NCBI RefSeq assembly: GCF_002313155.2
Contig: NZ_NWFK02000001.1
Coordinates: 1 to 64,000, forward strand
DNA: 64,000 nt
DNA from: Psychrobacter sp. FDAARGOS_221
GTDB taxonomy: Bacteria; Pseudomonadota; Gammaproteobacteria; Pseudomonadales; Moraxellaceae
Direction of reading: 5' to 3'
The position numbers and the translations under genes were made by a program. Positions within the stretch are counted from its first letter, which is position 1. Each line of letters starts with the position of its first letter. The notes under the pieces are model-generated. The model saw only the letters and a list, made by a program, of their open reading frames with translations, was not told the origin of the DNA and made no database searches. Positions 22,661-33,260 of this stretch are shown piece by piece.

Positions 22661-23086
22661 CTAAAAAGACACCACTTTTTCAGCGTCTGCTAAAGCGGTT
22701 GCAAGATCACCCAATCCAACCAGCTCAAAGCCTGCTGCTAGATTGTCAGCTGCCAAACCATTTGAGGTTAAATCATGGCGTTTGGCATTGTCTTCATCGG
22801 TAATCCCACGCGTTAATGCGGTACTGACGCAAACCGGCAACGGCTGATGAAACTGCTCACTTAGTGCTCGCCATTTTTCGGTTAAGTTATCTCTGTCTGC
22901 ACTCTGCCAGCGTAGTTTATTGGCCGTATGCGCCGCATCAGCATAAAAAAACACGCTCAGTTTTGATGAGCCCGAGTTGTCAGCAGCTTGTGACTGCAAA
23001 AAGGCGTGTGCATAACGATAGGCATGGGTGGCAAGCGGATGGCTTGGGTCAGCTGTGATCAGTAGTAGAGTTGAGGCAATAGTCAT
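22661..23086 (-). CDS. tusD: Sulfur-relay protein TusD (DsrE family)
   Basis: First gene of the tus operon. DsrE-fold subunit carrying the active cysteine in PVCVSTALTRGI, with LLITADPSHPLATHAYRYA at the start and NLAAGFELVGLGDLATALAD near the end, all as in TusD. 141 residues. Gaps to the following genes are 121, 101 and 155 bases, looser than in E. coli but same order and strand. Confidence 0.85.
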   Translation of the reverse strand: MTIASTLLLITADPSHPLATHAYRYAHAFLQSQAADNSGSSKLSVFFYADAAHTANKLRWQSADRDNLTEKWRALSEQFHQPLPVCVSTALTRGITDEDNAKRHDLTSNGLAADNLAAGFELVGLGDLATALADAEKVVSF

Positions 23087-23372
23087 AATCAGGGCAACTG
23101 TATTTAATAAGATTCAGTGAATGTGATGACCTAAGTTAAGTAAATAACCTTTTATGCTAAAACAAGTTAGCTTAATACAGGTTAGGTCATTAAAAGCGTT
23201 ATGGTTATATTTATTATTAGGGTTAAACCGCATTATCTCAAGAGCCTAGTGTTAAAAGATAGGCATCTATTAAGTGAGGTTTGTCATCAAACTGTGATTA
23301 AAGCGCCATAAAACTGTCAACTGCCATCCGTACAGTGAGGGTATAAAAAATATAACTCATTAGAGGACCTTT

Positions 23373-24842
23373 ATGATAACTCGGTATTGGCAGCAAACAC
23401 AGCAACCACACTTGCAATCACCTATTCAGCGCAAATCAATGCTGGGTGAGTCAGTAGGGCGCATAGAGCCAATGATGTTTTTCACTAAAAACACAACCTC
23501 CACTAAAAAAGCAACTTCTGACACATCTAACTTCCACAGTGCTAAGTCTCAATCATTTGAGCCTAATCATTCCGTAGTACAGCCTACTGATATGCCAACC
23601 CTGCACGTGCTATTGGTAACGGAAACTTGGTTACCTGACATGAACGGGGTGGCGATGAGCCTACAGCGTATCATGAAGCAGATGGCTGAGATGGGGCATC
23701 AAGTCAGTTTGGTAAGACCTAAGCCAAAAATGAGTGGTAACGATAAATACAAGTTGAGTGTTCAGCAGCTTGTAGAACAAAATAGCTTTATTGCAAATGA
23801 CATACAAGTGAAAGGTATGTCGATTCCAAAGTATGCAAGCCTACAGTTTGGCCTGCCGTCTTATCCTACCTTTATAAAGACTTTAAAGCGCATTCGTCCT
23901 GATATTGTACATATTGCGACTGAGGGTCCTTTGGGGCTGGCGGCATTACTGGCTGCCAAGAGGCTTGGTATTTCTGCAACCACTGGTTATCACACTCAGT
24001 TTCATGACTTTAGCAAGCACTTTGGCCTTGGCGTCCTTGCTGAGCCGATCATGACTTATTTTAAGTGGCTGCATAATAGCTCTAAAGCAACCTGCGTGCC
24101 CAGTCGCAAAACTTACAATGACCTTGATCAGCTTGGTTTTAAACGTCTATACGAAGTGGGACGTGGTGTCGACTTGGTGCAGTTTAATCCGAAGCATCGT
24201 AGTAATGTGCTCAGAACAAAATGGGGTGCCAATAAAGATGACACCGTATTGGTGATGGTCAGCCGTTTATCACCAGAAAAAGGCATTGATTTGGTGATTA
24301 AAAGCTTTCAAGCTTTAAAGCAGTCTCAACCACAACGCGCACTGAAACTGGTTATCGTAGGTGATGGACCGGATAAACCACGACTGGAGGCTTTGGCGAA
24401 AAACAATAAAGCCGATATCCATTTTGCAGGGGCTCAAACCGGTTTGGATTTATCTGAGCATTATGCCAGCGGTGATGCATTCGTGTTTGCCAGTCAGGTA
24501 GAGACCTTTGGTAATGTGGTGATTGAAGCCATGGCCAGCGGGCTACCAGTGTATGCCTTTGATGATGCCGCAGCGGGCATGTTGGTAGGCTCTAATCAAA
24601 CAGCTGAAGTGGATAACCATCCTATAAAAGATAATCCATCTATCAAACAGAGCGATAAAGGGGCATTGGCAGCATTGGGTAATGAGCAAGCTTTTATTAA
24701 CATGGTCGCAAACCTACCTGAGCAAGCGCGGTTGCACCAGCAAGGTCAACTGGCGACAGCTAGTGTGGCACAATTTTCATGGCAGCGTCCTGCTAAGCAG
24801 ATGCTGGAGATGTTTTATAACGCCATTGGTAAAAAGGGCTAA
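23373..24842 (+). CDS. GT4-family glycosyltransferase
   Basis: Retaining GT-B glycosyltransferase, 489 residues. The catalytic part starts only at about residue 75 (LHVLLVTETWLPDMNGVAMS, the donor-side loop); before it is a polar extension supported by AGAGGACC just upstream of the ATG. The donor domain has VSRLSPEKGIDLVIKSF, IVGDGPDKPRLE and the EX7E motif in EVETFGNVVIEAMASGLPV. Closest in style to enzymes that mannosylate or glucosylate lipids. A PAP2 phosphatase gene follows 261 bases on, compatible with glycolipid synthesis, but the substrate is unknown. Confidence 0.8.
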   Translation: MITRYWQQTQQPHLQSPIQRKSMLGESVGRIEPMMFFTKNTTSTKKATSDTSNFHSAKSQSFEPNHSVVQPTDMPTLHVLLVTETWLPDMNGVAMSLQRIMKQMAEMGHQVSLVRPKPKMSGNDKYKLSVQQLVEQNSFIANDIQVKGMSIPKYASLQFGLPSYPTFIKTLKRIRPDIVHIATEGPLGLAALLAAKRLGISATTGYHTQFHDFSKHFGLGVLAEPIMTYFKWLHNSSKATCVPSRKTYNDLDQLGFKRLYEVGRGVDLVQFNPKHRSNVLRTKWGANKDDTVLVMVSRLSPEKGIDLVIKSFQALKQSQPQRALKLVIVGDGPDKPRLEALAKNNKADIHFAGAQTGLDLSEHYASGDAFVFASQVETFGNVVIEAMASGLPVYAFDDAAAGMLVGSNQTAEVDNHPIKDNPSIKQSDKGALAALGNEQAFINMVANLPEQARLHQQGQLATASVAQFSWQRPAKQMLEMFYNAIGKKG

Positions 24843-25103
24843 ACAGGGCATGGCAAAAAACTAACGCAAAAATAAAAACCAAAGCGTTAATACTAAAATA
24901 AAAAGAGATAATAACAATAATAAAATTAAATAGTAAAAAACGATAATTAAAACAATAAGTTAATTGAATAAATTCAAATAAGGAGTAAGGTTAATAGTAA
25001 TTATAGGGCAACATAAAAATTGGGCTAATGATAAATCAACGTGTGATCGCAATCTAGCAATTACACCAAGATCAATAGGTCAACCAATACAAGGGGATAT
25101 GAC

Positions 25104-25769
25104 GTGAGACGCAACCACACTAAACTTCCAGATACCAGCAAGCCTCGCACGCTTGCCAAGCAAAGTGTAGAGCCAAGTCCTTTGTTTGATTTATTCACCA
25201 AAAACTCCACCATGGCAGTGTATGTCAATCAGTTCATCTCTTGGGATACCAACCTGTGTATCCATATCAATCGATACTCAACCAACTATGTCATAGCCAC
25301 CTTCTTTAAGGTGGTTAGTCGTTTAGGCGATGGATGGTTCTGGTATTTGATGTTAATTTCCGCTTTTGTATTAAATGGTTTATCGGCAATCATACCTTTA
25401 GTATCGACATTGGTTATCAGTCTTAGTGGACTGGCAATTTATAAACTACTAAAAGTTAAAACAGTGCGCCCAAGACCGTATCAAGTGCATCAAGTCATCG
25501 TATTGGGTGAGCGACCACTGGATGTGTTTAGCTTTCCCTCAGGGCATACCTTACAAGCGGTTTTATTCACCTCAACCTTAGGCAGCTATTTCCCTGAGTT
25601 GTTGCCTATCATGCTCCCGTTTGCTTTATTGGTTGCCTTATCACGTATGGTATTGGGCCTTCATTATCCAACTGATGTGTTGATTGGTGCCTGTATTGGT
25701 TATGCACTGTCTTTATGGGTAACCGATGTACAACAATTGATTGAGCAAGCAGTTGTGGTAATCGGTTAG
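25104..25769 (+). CDS. PAP2-family phosphatase, membrane bound
   Basis: Integral-membrane lipid phosphatase of the PAP2/undecaprenyl-pyrophosphatase superfamily. The three motifs are KTVRPRPYQVHQ, FPSGHTLQAVLF and SRMVLGLHYPTDVLIGA, with five or six membrane helices between them. Start is GTG at 25104 with AAGGGG seven bases upstream; the overlapping ATG at 25099 reads ATG ACG TGA and cannot be used. 221 residues. Acts on a lipid phosphate or diphosphate in the inner membrane, possibly linked with the upstream glycosyltransferase. Confidence 0.85.
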   Translation: MRRNHTKLPDTSKPRTLAKQSVEPSPLFDLFTKNSTMAVYVNQFISWDTNLCIHINRYSTNYVIATFFKVVSRLGDGWFWYLMLISAFVLNGLSAIIPLVSTLVISLSGLAIYKLLKVKTVRPRPYQVHQVIVLGERPLDVFSFPSGHTLQAVLFTSTLGSYFPELLPIMLPFALLVALSRMVLGLHYPTDVLIGACIGYALSLWVTDVQQLIEQAVVVIG

Positions 25770-26120
25770 ATTTGAATCTAGTGTGGTTTGTATTATACGG
25801 CGGCTTTGAAAATTAAATAGTGGTTGTGGTTATAAGATGGAAATAGTTTTTAGATAAATTTAGTTGTTAGATAGCTATATTTATGTTATCAGTATGTCGT
25901 TATTAGAAAGCTATCACTGTTAATTATTAAAGCTAAATAGTATCCACTATCAATTGACCAGTAGCCATCATATAGCAATGGAAAGTAATGGATTAATTAA
26001 AAAAATATCGCTCACCTTATTTGCAACACAAGCAAAAAAAATTAATACAACCAGTCATCTTGTCAATGTCAGTTATGTGGTAGGCTTATAGATATATCAG
26101 TACATATTAGGAGCCGAGCC
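25770..26120. other. AT-rich intergenic region before glnE
   Basis: 350 bases without an ORF. It should contain the glnE promoter; TTAGGAG at 26107-26113 is the glnE ribosome-binding site. No repeats or RNA structure recognised. Confidence 0.4.
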
Positions 26121-29030
26121 TTGCCATCTGCGAATCACACCTCTCATCTTTTAGCTCAAGACAAGCTAGCTCAAGACAAGCTAGCTCAAGATAAACAATC
26201 TATTTCATCCAATCAGACCATTCCCGCCAGCGCCATAACGCCTGAGTACATTGAACAATTAAGAATAGCCAGTCCATTTGCGTATCAAATTTGGCAAAGT
26301 AGACAATCTGTTTGTCAAAACTTTTTGACCAGCTATCCCTTAGGTGAGTCATTATCACCGCAACAAGTCTGTGATCTAATTGATGACTACACCTTAGACG
26401 ATGGCCTCGATGGTGAGCTGCAGCGTGCTGATGAAGCAGGGGTCATGAAGGGGCTACGCCGCTTACGAGAGCTGCTAATGCTGCGCTGGATTTGGCAAGA
26501 TGCACTAGGCATTATCAGTTTGGAGCGCCTAACCGCTGAGCTGTCTTATTTTTCTGATAACTGCATTATCTTTGTCAAAGACTATGTGTGGGAGACGATG
26601 GTCAAGCGCTATGGTCGGCCTACTTTTATCGATGCCAAAGGTCAACAACAAGTTGATGATATGGCCATCTATGCAATGGGTAAGCTTGGCGCTCAAGAGC
26701 TAAATTTATCCAGTGATATTGACTTGATCTTTGTGCATCGCGCGCGCGGTCAGACCGATGGAGATAAAACGCAAGGAACTAAGTGTATTGATAACAAGCG
26801 CTTTATGATCAAACTCGGTCAAGGCATTATTAAGATACTTGATACCAATACTGCTGATGGCTTTGTCTTTAGAGTGGATATGCGCCTGCGTCCATGGGGT
26901 GAGGGCAGTGACTTAGCGATTCATTTATCGGCGTTAGAGAAGTATTTTGCTGATCAAGGCCGTGCTTGGGAACGTTTTGCTTGGTTAAAAGCGCGTATTG
27001 TCAACGATATTGACAATACTTTTAAACAGAATCTAGACGACATTACCAAGCCGTTTGTGTTCCGCTATTATGTGGATTACAGTGCCTTTGCTGCACTGCG
27101 CGAAATGAAGTCATTAATTCAGAACCAAGTGGCGCAAAGGGAAGATTTAGACAACGTCAAATTAGGCGCGGGTGGTATTCGTGATATAGAGTTCGTAGTA
27201 CAGGCCTTTCAGTTAATTTATGGTGGCCGTCATAGTCAGTTAGAGGTGAAACCTTGTTTGCAAGCCATGCAAGTGCTACATGAGTTTGACTTTTTAGATG
27301 ACCAAACCTATCACAACCTAGAAGCTGCTTATCGATTCTTACGTCGTGTTGAACATGGTATTCAAGCCATTCATGATCAACAAACTCAAAAGCTACCCAG
27401 TGACCCTGAGTGTCAGCATAACTTAGCCATTACCTTAGGGTTTGACGGTTGGGATGCCTTCTTGCAGCAGCTTAATACGCATCGTAAAAATGTGCATATT
27501 CCCTTTGATCGGATGGTTACTGAGCGTCAAACGGCTACCAATACCAGTGTCGATGCTAAAGATGAGCTACAAAGCCTAACCCGTATCTTAACCGAAGAAA
27601 ATAACAACAAGCTGGAGCAGTTTTGGAACAGTAAACTGGTCGCTAATTTGACCCAAGAAGCCAAGAATCGACTGGATACTGCCTATCCGGTGCTGGTGCA
27701 TGCGCTACTTGAGCATGAGAATAAGCAGGGTAAGGCAAATGTGGCTTTGCCGCGCTTAATCGATCTATTAGAAGCCATCTGTCGCCGCTCTATTTACCTG
27801 GTGATGTTGGCTGAGAATCCTAATGCTACCGTCAACTTAATTCCCATGTTGTCAGCCAGTCCTTGGATTGCTGGCGAGTTGACGCGTTATCCTGTGCTTC
27901 TTGATTCATTTTTGCAGCAGCGCTACCGACATCTGCCGGACAAAGATGAGCTTGCCAATATCTTACGTCAGCGCTTATTGCGGGTTGAGCCAGATGATGA
28001 AGAGACACTGCTAAACGTGCTGCGACTGTTTAAAAACAACCAGGTATTGGCAGTCGCTGCCAGTGACGTGATCGCTGAACGTCCGATTATGAAAGTGTCA
28101 GATTCTTTAACTTATATCGCCGAAGTGGTGCTAGAGTTTACTTTGGAGCGGGCATTTTCTGAACTGGTTAAACGCCATGGCTATCCGATAAATCAACAAG
28201 GCGAGTCGGTGACGGAAGCACACAGTGGCTTTGCCATTATCGGCTACGGCAAGCTTGGCGGCATAGAGATGTCTTATACCTCTGATCTAGACTTAGTGTT
28301 TATCCATCAGATTAATGAGCAAGCGATGACTACCGGCGGCAAGCCGGTTAGCGGTATGAAATTTACCGCACGATTAGCACAAAAGCTAATGACATATCTG
28401 AATACTCAAACCCGCGATGGTCGTGCTTATGAAATTGACATGCGTTTAAGACCGTCGGGCAATGCCGGTATGATGGTGGTCTCAAGTCGTTCATTTGAGC
28501 GTTATCAGCTCGAAAAAGCTTGGGTGTGGGAGCATCAAGCCTTGGTGCGGGCACGTGTTATTTGTGGTGATAAGCGAGTGCAGCACAGTTTTAACCACAT
28601 ACGTAAGCAGGTGTTGACCCGTCATCTAGACATCAATGAGCTGAAACAGCAAGTGATTGAGATGCGTAATAAAATGAAAGATCATTTGGGCAGCAATCAA
28701 CAAACCCAGCAGCAAGGCAAATTTCATTTAAAACAAGACGCTGGCGGTATTGTCGATATCGAGTTTATGGCTCAGTTTGGCGTATTGGCACATGCCCACG
28801 CACATCCTGAGCTGGCTCAGTGGAGCGACAATGTGCGTATCTTTGAAAGTATGGCAGCAGCCGGCGTTTGGGATGAAGAGACCTGTCAGGGCTTGATTCA
28901 AGCCTATTTGGACTTACGCACTGCAATACACAAAATTGCGCTGGCCAATGAAGATATCGTGGTCGATGTCAATCCGTGGCAGAAGACACGTGAATTTGTC
29001 ATATCAAAATGGAATCAGATTGTTGTATAA
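26121..29030 (+). CDS. glnE: Bifunctional glutamine synthetase adenylyltransferase/deadenylase
   Basis: Adjusts nitrogen assimilation by adding or removing AMP on glutamine synthetase under PII control. Two nucleotidyltransferase domains are visible: AMGKLGAQELNLSSDIDLIF near 186 (deadenylase half) and GYGKLGGIEMSYTSDLDLVF near 708 (adenylylase half), each with the paired Asp, plus RVDMRLRPWGEGSDLA and EIDMRLRPSGNAGMMV. 969 residues, close to E. coli GlnE. The start is TTG with AGGAG eight bases upstream. The N-terminus holds LAQDK three times in tandem, from a 15-bp DNA repeat at 26155-26190. Confidence 0.93.
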   Translation: MPSANHTSHLLAQDKLAQDKLAQDKQSISSNQTIPASAITPEYIEQLRIASPFAYQIWQSRQSVCQNFLTSYPLGESLSPQQVCDLIDDYTLDDGLDGELQRADEAGVMKGLRRLRELLMLRWIWQDALGIISLERLTAELSYFSDNCIIFVKDYVWETMVKRYGRPTFIDAKGQQQVDDMAIYAMGKLGAQELNLSSDIDLIFVHRARGQTDGDKTQGTKCIDNKRFMIKLGQGIIKILDTNTADGFVFRVDMRLRPWGEGSDLAIHLSALEKYFADQGRAWERFAWLKARIVNDIDNTFKQNLDDITKPFVFRYYVDYSAFAALREMKSLIQNQVAQREDLDNVKLGAGGIRDIEFVVQAFQLIYGGRHSQLEVKPCLQAMQVLHEFDFLDDQTYHNLEAAYRFLRRVEHGIQAIHDQQTQKLPSDPECQHNLAITLGFDGWDAFLQQLNTHRKNVHIPFDRMVTERQTATNTSVDAKDELQSLTRILTEENNNKLEQFWNSKLVANLTQEAKNRLDTAYPVLVHALLEHENKQGKANVALPRLIDLLEAICRRSIYLVMLAENPNATVNLIPMLSASPWIAGELTRYPVLLDSFLQQRYRHLPDKDELANILRQRLLRVEPDDEETLLNVLRLFKNNQVLAVAASDVIAERPIMKVSDSLTYIAEVVLEFTLERAFSELVKRHGYPINQQGESVTEAHSGFAIIGYGKLGGIEMSYTSDLDLVFIHQINEQAMTTGGKPVSGMKFTARLAQKLMTYLNTQTRDGRAYEIDMRLRPSGNAGMMVVSSRSFERYQLEKAWVWEHQALVRARVICGDKRVQHSFNHIRKQVLTRHLDINELKQQVIEMRNKMKDHLGSNQQTQQQGKFHLKQDAGGIVDIEFMAQFGVLAHAHAHPELAQWSDNVRIFESMAAAGVWDEETCQGLIQAYLDLRTAIHKIALANEDIVVDVNPWQKTREFVISKWNQIVV

Positions 29031-29315
29031 TTTTTACGTGGCTTTTATCAAACTAAAATTTGATGGTCAAATACATTCTCAGTGCTATACTTAAGCTTTA
29101 AAACTTATGCTTTATAAGAAATAAGTCATGAACCACTTAGGCGCTCAGCTTAAATGACTATCAGCGCTTAAATAAGTATCAGAACTTAAATGAAAGTAAT
29201 ATAAGTCTAAAATACAAAACGTTAGGGTTTATCCATACCTGTTTTAGTCAGATAGTCTAGATAGACCAAACAGGATGATAGACCCAGTCACTCTCTAAGT
29301 TATGGAATAATTATT

Positions 29316-30245
29316 ATGAATATGGCAACAACCGACGGTAAACTTTGGCTAAATGGCACCATGCTTGAGCAGCCAGATGCTAAAATTCACGTACTAACCC
29401 ACAGCTTGCATTACGGCATGGCTGTTTTTGAAGGGGTGCGTGCCTATGAAACGGATGACGGTCGTACTGCAATCTTCCGTCTTGATGATCATACCGATCG
29501 CTTGTTGGGTTCTGCTAAGATTTTCCAATTAGATGTGCCTTATGACAAAGCCACTTTGGATCAAGCACAAAAAGACGTGGTTAAGCAAAATAACTTAGCG
29601 TCTGCCTATATCCGCCCACTTATTTGGGTAGGTGCAGAAAAGCTGGGTCTGTCTTCACGTGGCAATAGTATCAATGCAATGGTTGCTGCCTGGCAGTGGG
29701 GCGCCTATCTTGGTGAAGAGGGTATTCAAAAAGGTATCCGAGTTAAAACCTCATCGTACACACACCACATGACCAATGTCACCATGTGTAAAGCTAAAGC
29801 AGCGAGCAACTATCCTGTATCGATCATGGCCAACCAAGAAGTAACACGCAATGGCTATGATGAAGCAATCCTAATGGATCCACAAGGTTATGTGTGCCAA
29901 GGCTCAGGTGAGAACTTATTCTTAGTTAAAAATGGCGAGTTACACACCCCAGATCTAGCCGGCGGTGCGTTAGATGGTATTACCCGTCGTACAATTATCC
30001 AGTTCGCTGAAGACTTAGGCATCAAGGTCATTGAACGCCGTATCACGCGTGATGAATTCTACCTTGCTGATGAAGTATTCATGACAGGTACTGCTGCTGA
30101 AGTAACACCAATTCGTGAATACGATGATCGCACTATTGGTAATGGCGGACGCGGTGAAATCACTGAGAAGCTACAGACCTTATACTTCGATGTGGTGCAT
30201 GGCCGCAATGAACAATACAAGCATTGGTTAAGCTTCATTGACTAA
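29316..30245 (+). CDS. ilvE: Branched-chain amino-acid aminotransferase
   Basis: PLP enzyme for the last step of Val, Leu and Ile synthesis, 309 residues. LHYGMAVFEGVRAYE and the PLP-lysine region CKAKAASNYPVSIMA are present, followed by DEAILMDPQGYVCQGSGENL (read in two parts) and FMTGTAAEVTPI, the fold-type IV cofactor loop. Starts at 29316 or six bases later (second ATG). Single gene with a terminator behind it; borders the polysaccharide locus. Confidence 0.93.
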   Translation: MNMATTDGKLWLNGTMLEQPDAKIHVLTHSLHYGMAVFEGVRAYETDDGRTAIFRLDDHTDRLLGSAKIFQLDVPYDKATLDQAQKDVVKQNNLASAYIRPLIWVGAEKLGLSSRGNSINAMVAAWQWGAYLGEEGIQKGIRVKTSSYTHHMTNVTMCKAKAASNYPVSIMANQEVTRNGYDEAILMDPQGYVCQGSGENLFLVKNGELHTPDLAGGALDGITRRTIIQFAEDLGIKVIERRITRDEFYLADEVFMTGTAAEVTPIREYDDRTIGNGGRGEITEKLQTLYFDVVHGRNEQYKHWLSFID

Positions 30246-30313
30246 AATAGCTCGTTTAGTGAGTTGTTAATAAGCAGTTATGCAGCTAACTATTTAGCCA
30301 GTAACTGATTTAT

Positions 30314-30346
30314 AAAAAAGCAAAGGTCAGTGCCTTTGCTTTTTTG
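30314..30346 (+). terminator. Terminator after ilvE
   Basis: Stem AAAAAGCAAAGG / CCTTTGCTTTTT with a short loop and a T run, 70 bases past the ilvE stop. Confidence 0.88.
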
Positions 30347-30474
30347 TTTTAGTGCTTTTTAATTGATAGAGAATGACGGTATTTGCTTTTAAGGTTATAA
30401 TAGTACTTTTATCCTATACACCCCACTGAATGACTTTTATCATAAAAACTTATTACAAAAAAAGACTAAATACT

Positions 30475-31536
30475 ATGAAAATTCTAATAACAGGTGGCGC
30501 AGGATTTATTGGTTCTGCTGTGGTGCGTCATATTATTGAAAACACCCAAGATGAGGTGCTCAATATTGATAAATTGACGTATGCAGGCAATCTAGAATCG
30601 CTGGACAGCGTCTCAGACAACCCTAGATATCGCTTTGAGCAAATAGATATTTGTGACAGACAGGCGTTAGAGCAAGCTTTTGCTAGCTTTAAACCGGATG
30701 CCATTATGCATTTAGCCGCTGAGTCACATGTTGATCGCTCTATTGACGGGCCTGCTGAATTTATACATACCAATATTGTTGGCACTTACACTCTGTTAGA
30801 AGTGGTGCGCCAATATTGGCAACAATTAGATGCTGACAAAAAACAACGCTTTAAGTTTCACCATATCTCAACTGACGAAGTGTATGGCGATTTAGAAAAT
30901 ACCTCTGATTTATTTACAGAGACCACGCCTTACGCACCAAGTTCGCCTTATTCTGCTTCGAAAGCCAGCTCTGACCATTTGGTTCGCGCTTGGCATCGTA
31001 CTTATGGTCTGCCAGTAGTAATTACTAATTGTTCTAACAACTACGGACCATATCACTTTCCTGAAAAATTGATTCCACTGGTTATCTTAAATGCACTTGA
31101 GGGTAAGTCGTTACCTGTCTATGGTACAGGTAATCAGATTCGTGATTGGCTATATGTAGAAGATCATGCCCGTGCGTTATATAAAGTGGTAACTGAAGGC
31201 GTGGTAGGAGAAACTTACAATATTGGCGGACACAATGAGAAGCAAAACATCGAAGTGGTTAAGATGATTTGCCACATCTTAGATGAATTGCAACCACAAG
31301 CTGATGGTCAATCCTATGAGTTGCTTATTACCTTTGTTAAAGATCGTCCAGGTCATGATCTGCGTTATGCTATTGATGCCACTAAGATTCAACAAGAGCT
31401 TGGCTGGAGGCCGGAAGAAACTTTTGATACCGGTATCCGTAAAACAGTACAATGGTATCTAGACAACCTAACTTGGTGTCGACGAGTTCAAGACGGCAGT
31501 TATCAACGTGAAAGATTGGGAGTACAGCCAGAATGA
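30475..31536 (+). CDS. rfbB: dTDP-glucose 4,6-dehydratase
   Basis: Short-chain dehydrogenase-type enzyme making dTDP-4-keto-6-deoxyglucose. The NAD-binding start [20 protein letters not shown] fixes the start at 30475 (a 15-residue upstream extension is unlikely). [10 protein letters not shown] and the catalytic [19 protein letters not shown] follow, with [18 protein letters not shown] typical of RmlB. 353 residues. Overlaps the next gene by ATGA, so it is part of an operon rfbB-rfbA-fdtA-fdtC. Confidence 0.95.
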   Translation: MKILITGGAGFIGSAVVRHIIENTQDEVLNIDKLTYAGNLESLDSVSDNPRYRFEQIDICDRQALEQAFASFKPDAIMHLAAESHVDRSIDGPAEFIHTNIVGTYTLLEVVRQYWQQLDADKKQRFKFHHISTDEVYGDLENTSDLFTETTPYAPSSPYSASKASSDHLVRAWHRTYGLPVVITNCSNNYGPYHFPEKLIPLVILNALEGKSLPVYGTGNQIRDWLYVEDHARALYKVVTEGVVGETYNIGGHNEKQNIEVVKMICHILDELQPQADGQSYELLITFVKDRPGHDLRYAIDATKIQQELGWRPEETFDTGIRKTVQWYLDNLTWCRRVQDGSYQRERLGVQPE

Positions 31537-32423
31537 GTAAAAACATGAGTACCAAAGGCATTATTCTTGCAGGAGGCTCAGGAACACGCTTGTATCCTAT
31601 CACTAAAGGGGTCTCTAAGCAGCTACTGCCAATCTATGATAAGCCAATGATTTATTATCCGTTGTCTGTGCTGATGCTGGCAGGGATTCAGGATGTTTTA
31701 GTCATTAGTACCCCAGAAGATATCGATGGTTTTAAGCGTTTGCTTGGTGATGGCAGTCAACTGGGTATTGATATTGATTATGCGGTTCAACCAAGTCCTG
31801 ATGGGTTAGCACAAGCGTTTGTTATCGGTGAAGACTTTATTGATGATAGTAATGTGTGCTTGGTGTTGGGCGATAATATCTTTTATGGTCAAGGCTTTAC
31901 GCCCATGTTAAAAAAAGCAGTAGAACGTCCATCCGGCGCTACTGTGTTCGGTTATCAAGTCAAAGACCCTGAGCGTTTTGGTGTGGTTGAGTTTGATGAC
32001 AATCAACGCGCCATTTCATTAGAAGAAAAACCGGCGCATCCAAAATCGAATTTTGCGGTCACAGGTTTGTACTTTTATGATAATGATGTGGTTGAAATGG
32101 CCAAGAAAGTACAGCCATCAGATCGAGGCGAGCTTGAGATTACCAGTATCAATCAGATGTACCTACAGCGTGGCGACTTAAATGTTGAATTACTCGGTCG
32201 TGGTTTTGCTTGGTTAGATACTGGCACACATGAAAGCTTGCTTGAGGCAGGGATGTTTGTTGAAACTATTGAAAAGCGTCAAGGTTATAAAGTGGCCTGT
32301 CTTGAAGAAATTGCCTATAACAATGGTTGGCTAACCGAAGATGAGGTATTACAGCAGGGTCAAAAGCTGAGTAAAAATAGTTACGGTCAATATTTATTAG
32401 CACTGGCAGAAGGCAAGTTATGA
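31533..32423 (+). CDS. rfbA: Glucose-1-phosphate thymidylyltransferase
   Basis: Makes dTDP-glucose from glucose 1-phosphate and d[23 protein letters not shown] is the nucleotide-binding start, with [11 protein letters not shown] (metal Asp), [20 protein letters not shown] and [14 protein letters not shown], all RmlA hallmarks. 296 residues. Start and stop overlap neighbours by four bases, so translation is coupled. The first Met is used in the overlap; a second one (MSTKG) is five codons in. Confidence 0.95.
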   Translation: MSKNMSTKGIILAGGSGTRLYPITKGVSKQLLPIYDKPMIYYPLSVLMLAGIQDVLVISTPEDIDGFKRLLGDGSQLGIDIDYAVQPSPDGLAQAFVIGEDFIDDSNVCLVLGDNIFYGQGFTPMLKKAVERPSGATVFGYQVKDPERFGVVEFDDNQRAISLEEKPAHPKSNFAVTGLYFYDNDVVEMAKKVQPSDRGELEITSINQMYLQRGDLNVELLGRGFAWLDTGTHESLLEAGMFVETIEKRQGYKVACLEEIAYNNGWLTEDEVLQQGQKLSKNSYGQYLLALAEGKL

Positions 32424-32821
32424 GTTTAGTTAATTTGATTGATTTGCCAGTATTAGGCGATGATAGAGGCTCGTTGGTTGCCATTGAAGCAATGGACACC
32501 ATTCCGTTTGAAGTTAAGCGGGTCTATTATATTTTTGATACCAAAGCTGGCGTTTCGCGCGGTTTCCACGCCCATCATCAGCTACAACAATTGGCTGTGT
32601 GCGTATCAGGAAAATGTCGGATGCGTTTAGATAATGGTCAAACCAAAGAAGATGTTTGGCTTGATTCACCAAGTAAAGGTCTGTTAATCGGTGATATGAT
32701 ATGGCGTGAGATGCATGATTTTAGTGAAGAATGTGTGCTACTGGTATTAGCCAGTGAGCATTATGACGAAGCCGATTATATCCGTGATTATGATGAGTTT
32801 TTGAAGAGCGTCAATCAATGA
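32420..32821 (+). CDS. fdtA: dTDP-4-keto-6-deoxyglucose 3,4-ketoisomerase (FdtA/QdtA family)
   Basis: Small cupin (133 residues) that shifts the keto group from C4 to C3, the branch point towards dTDP-Fuc3NAc or dTDP-Qui3NAc. [19 protein letters not shown] carries the active-site His pair, and [20 protein letters not shown] and YIRDYDEFL are family features. FdtA and QdtA differ in the C4 epimer made, which cannot be told by eye, so the final sugar is open. Overlaps both neighbours by four bases. Confidence 0.85.
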   Translation: MSLVNLIDLPVLGDDRGSLVAIEAMDTIPFEVKRVYYIFDTKAGVSRGFHAHHQLQQLAVCVSGKCRMRLDNGQTKEDVWLDSPSKGLLIGDMIWREMHDFSEECVLLVLASEHYDEADYIRDYDEFLKSVNQ

Positions 32822-33207
32822 GTTTTATTCACCCATTAGCAGATGTGAGTTCTACCCATTTAGGTGAAGGTACTAAGGTTTGGCAATTTGTGGTCATTCT
32901 TAAAGGCGCTATTATTGGCAGAAACTGTAACATTTGTGCTCATACCTTTATTGAGGATGATGTAATAATTGGTAATAATGTAACACTAAAATCAGGTGTG
33001 TATGTTTGGTCAGGTACAAGAATTGAGGACGATGTATTTCTAGGTCCTAATGCAACTTTGACTAATGATATGATGCCGCGATCAAAACAATATCCTGATA
33101 GATTATTTGGTATTACCTTAAAAAAAGGGGCAAGTATTGGTGCTAATGCCACGCTTTTACCAGGTGTGACTATAGGTGAATACGCTATGGTAGGTGAGCT
33201 ATGCTGA
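32818..33207 (+). pseudogene. Sugar N-acetyltransferase (FdtC/QdtC type), truncated by the IS junction
   Basis: Left-handed beta-helix acetyltransferase expected to N-acetylate the 3-amino sugar made through FdtA. Hexapeptide turns run through [20 protein letters not shown] and [20 protein letters not shown]. The frame then departs from the family after EYAMVG, where A-G-A-V-V-T would be expected, and stops within five codons. The lost end would hold the rest of the last coil and the C-terminal helices (roughly 40-60 residues). Sequence from about 33194 is foreign, and the IS inverted repeat starts at 33213. The aminotransferase usually found with this set is absent. Confidence 0.8.
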
Positions 33208-33260
33208 AAAAACCGTAGACAAAAACTTGGTAAACTAAGGAAGACAAATAGGAGTTTACC

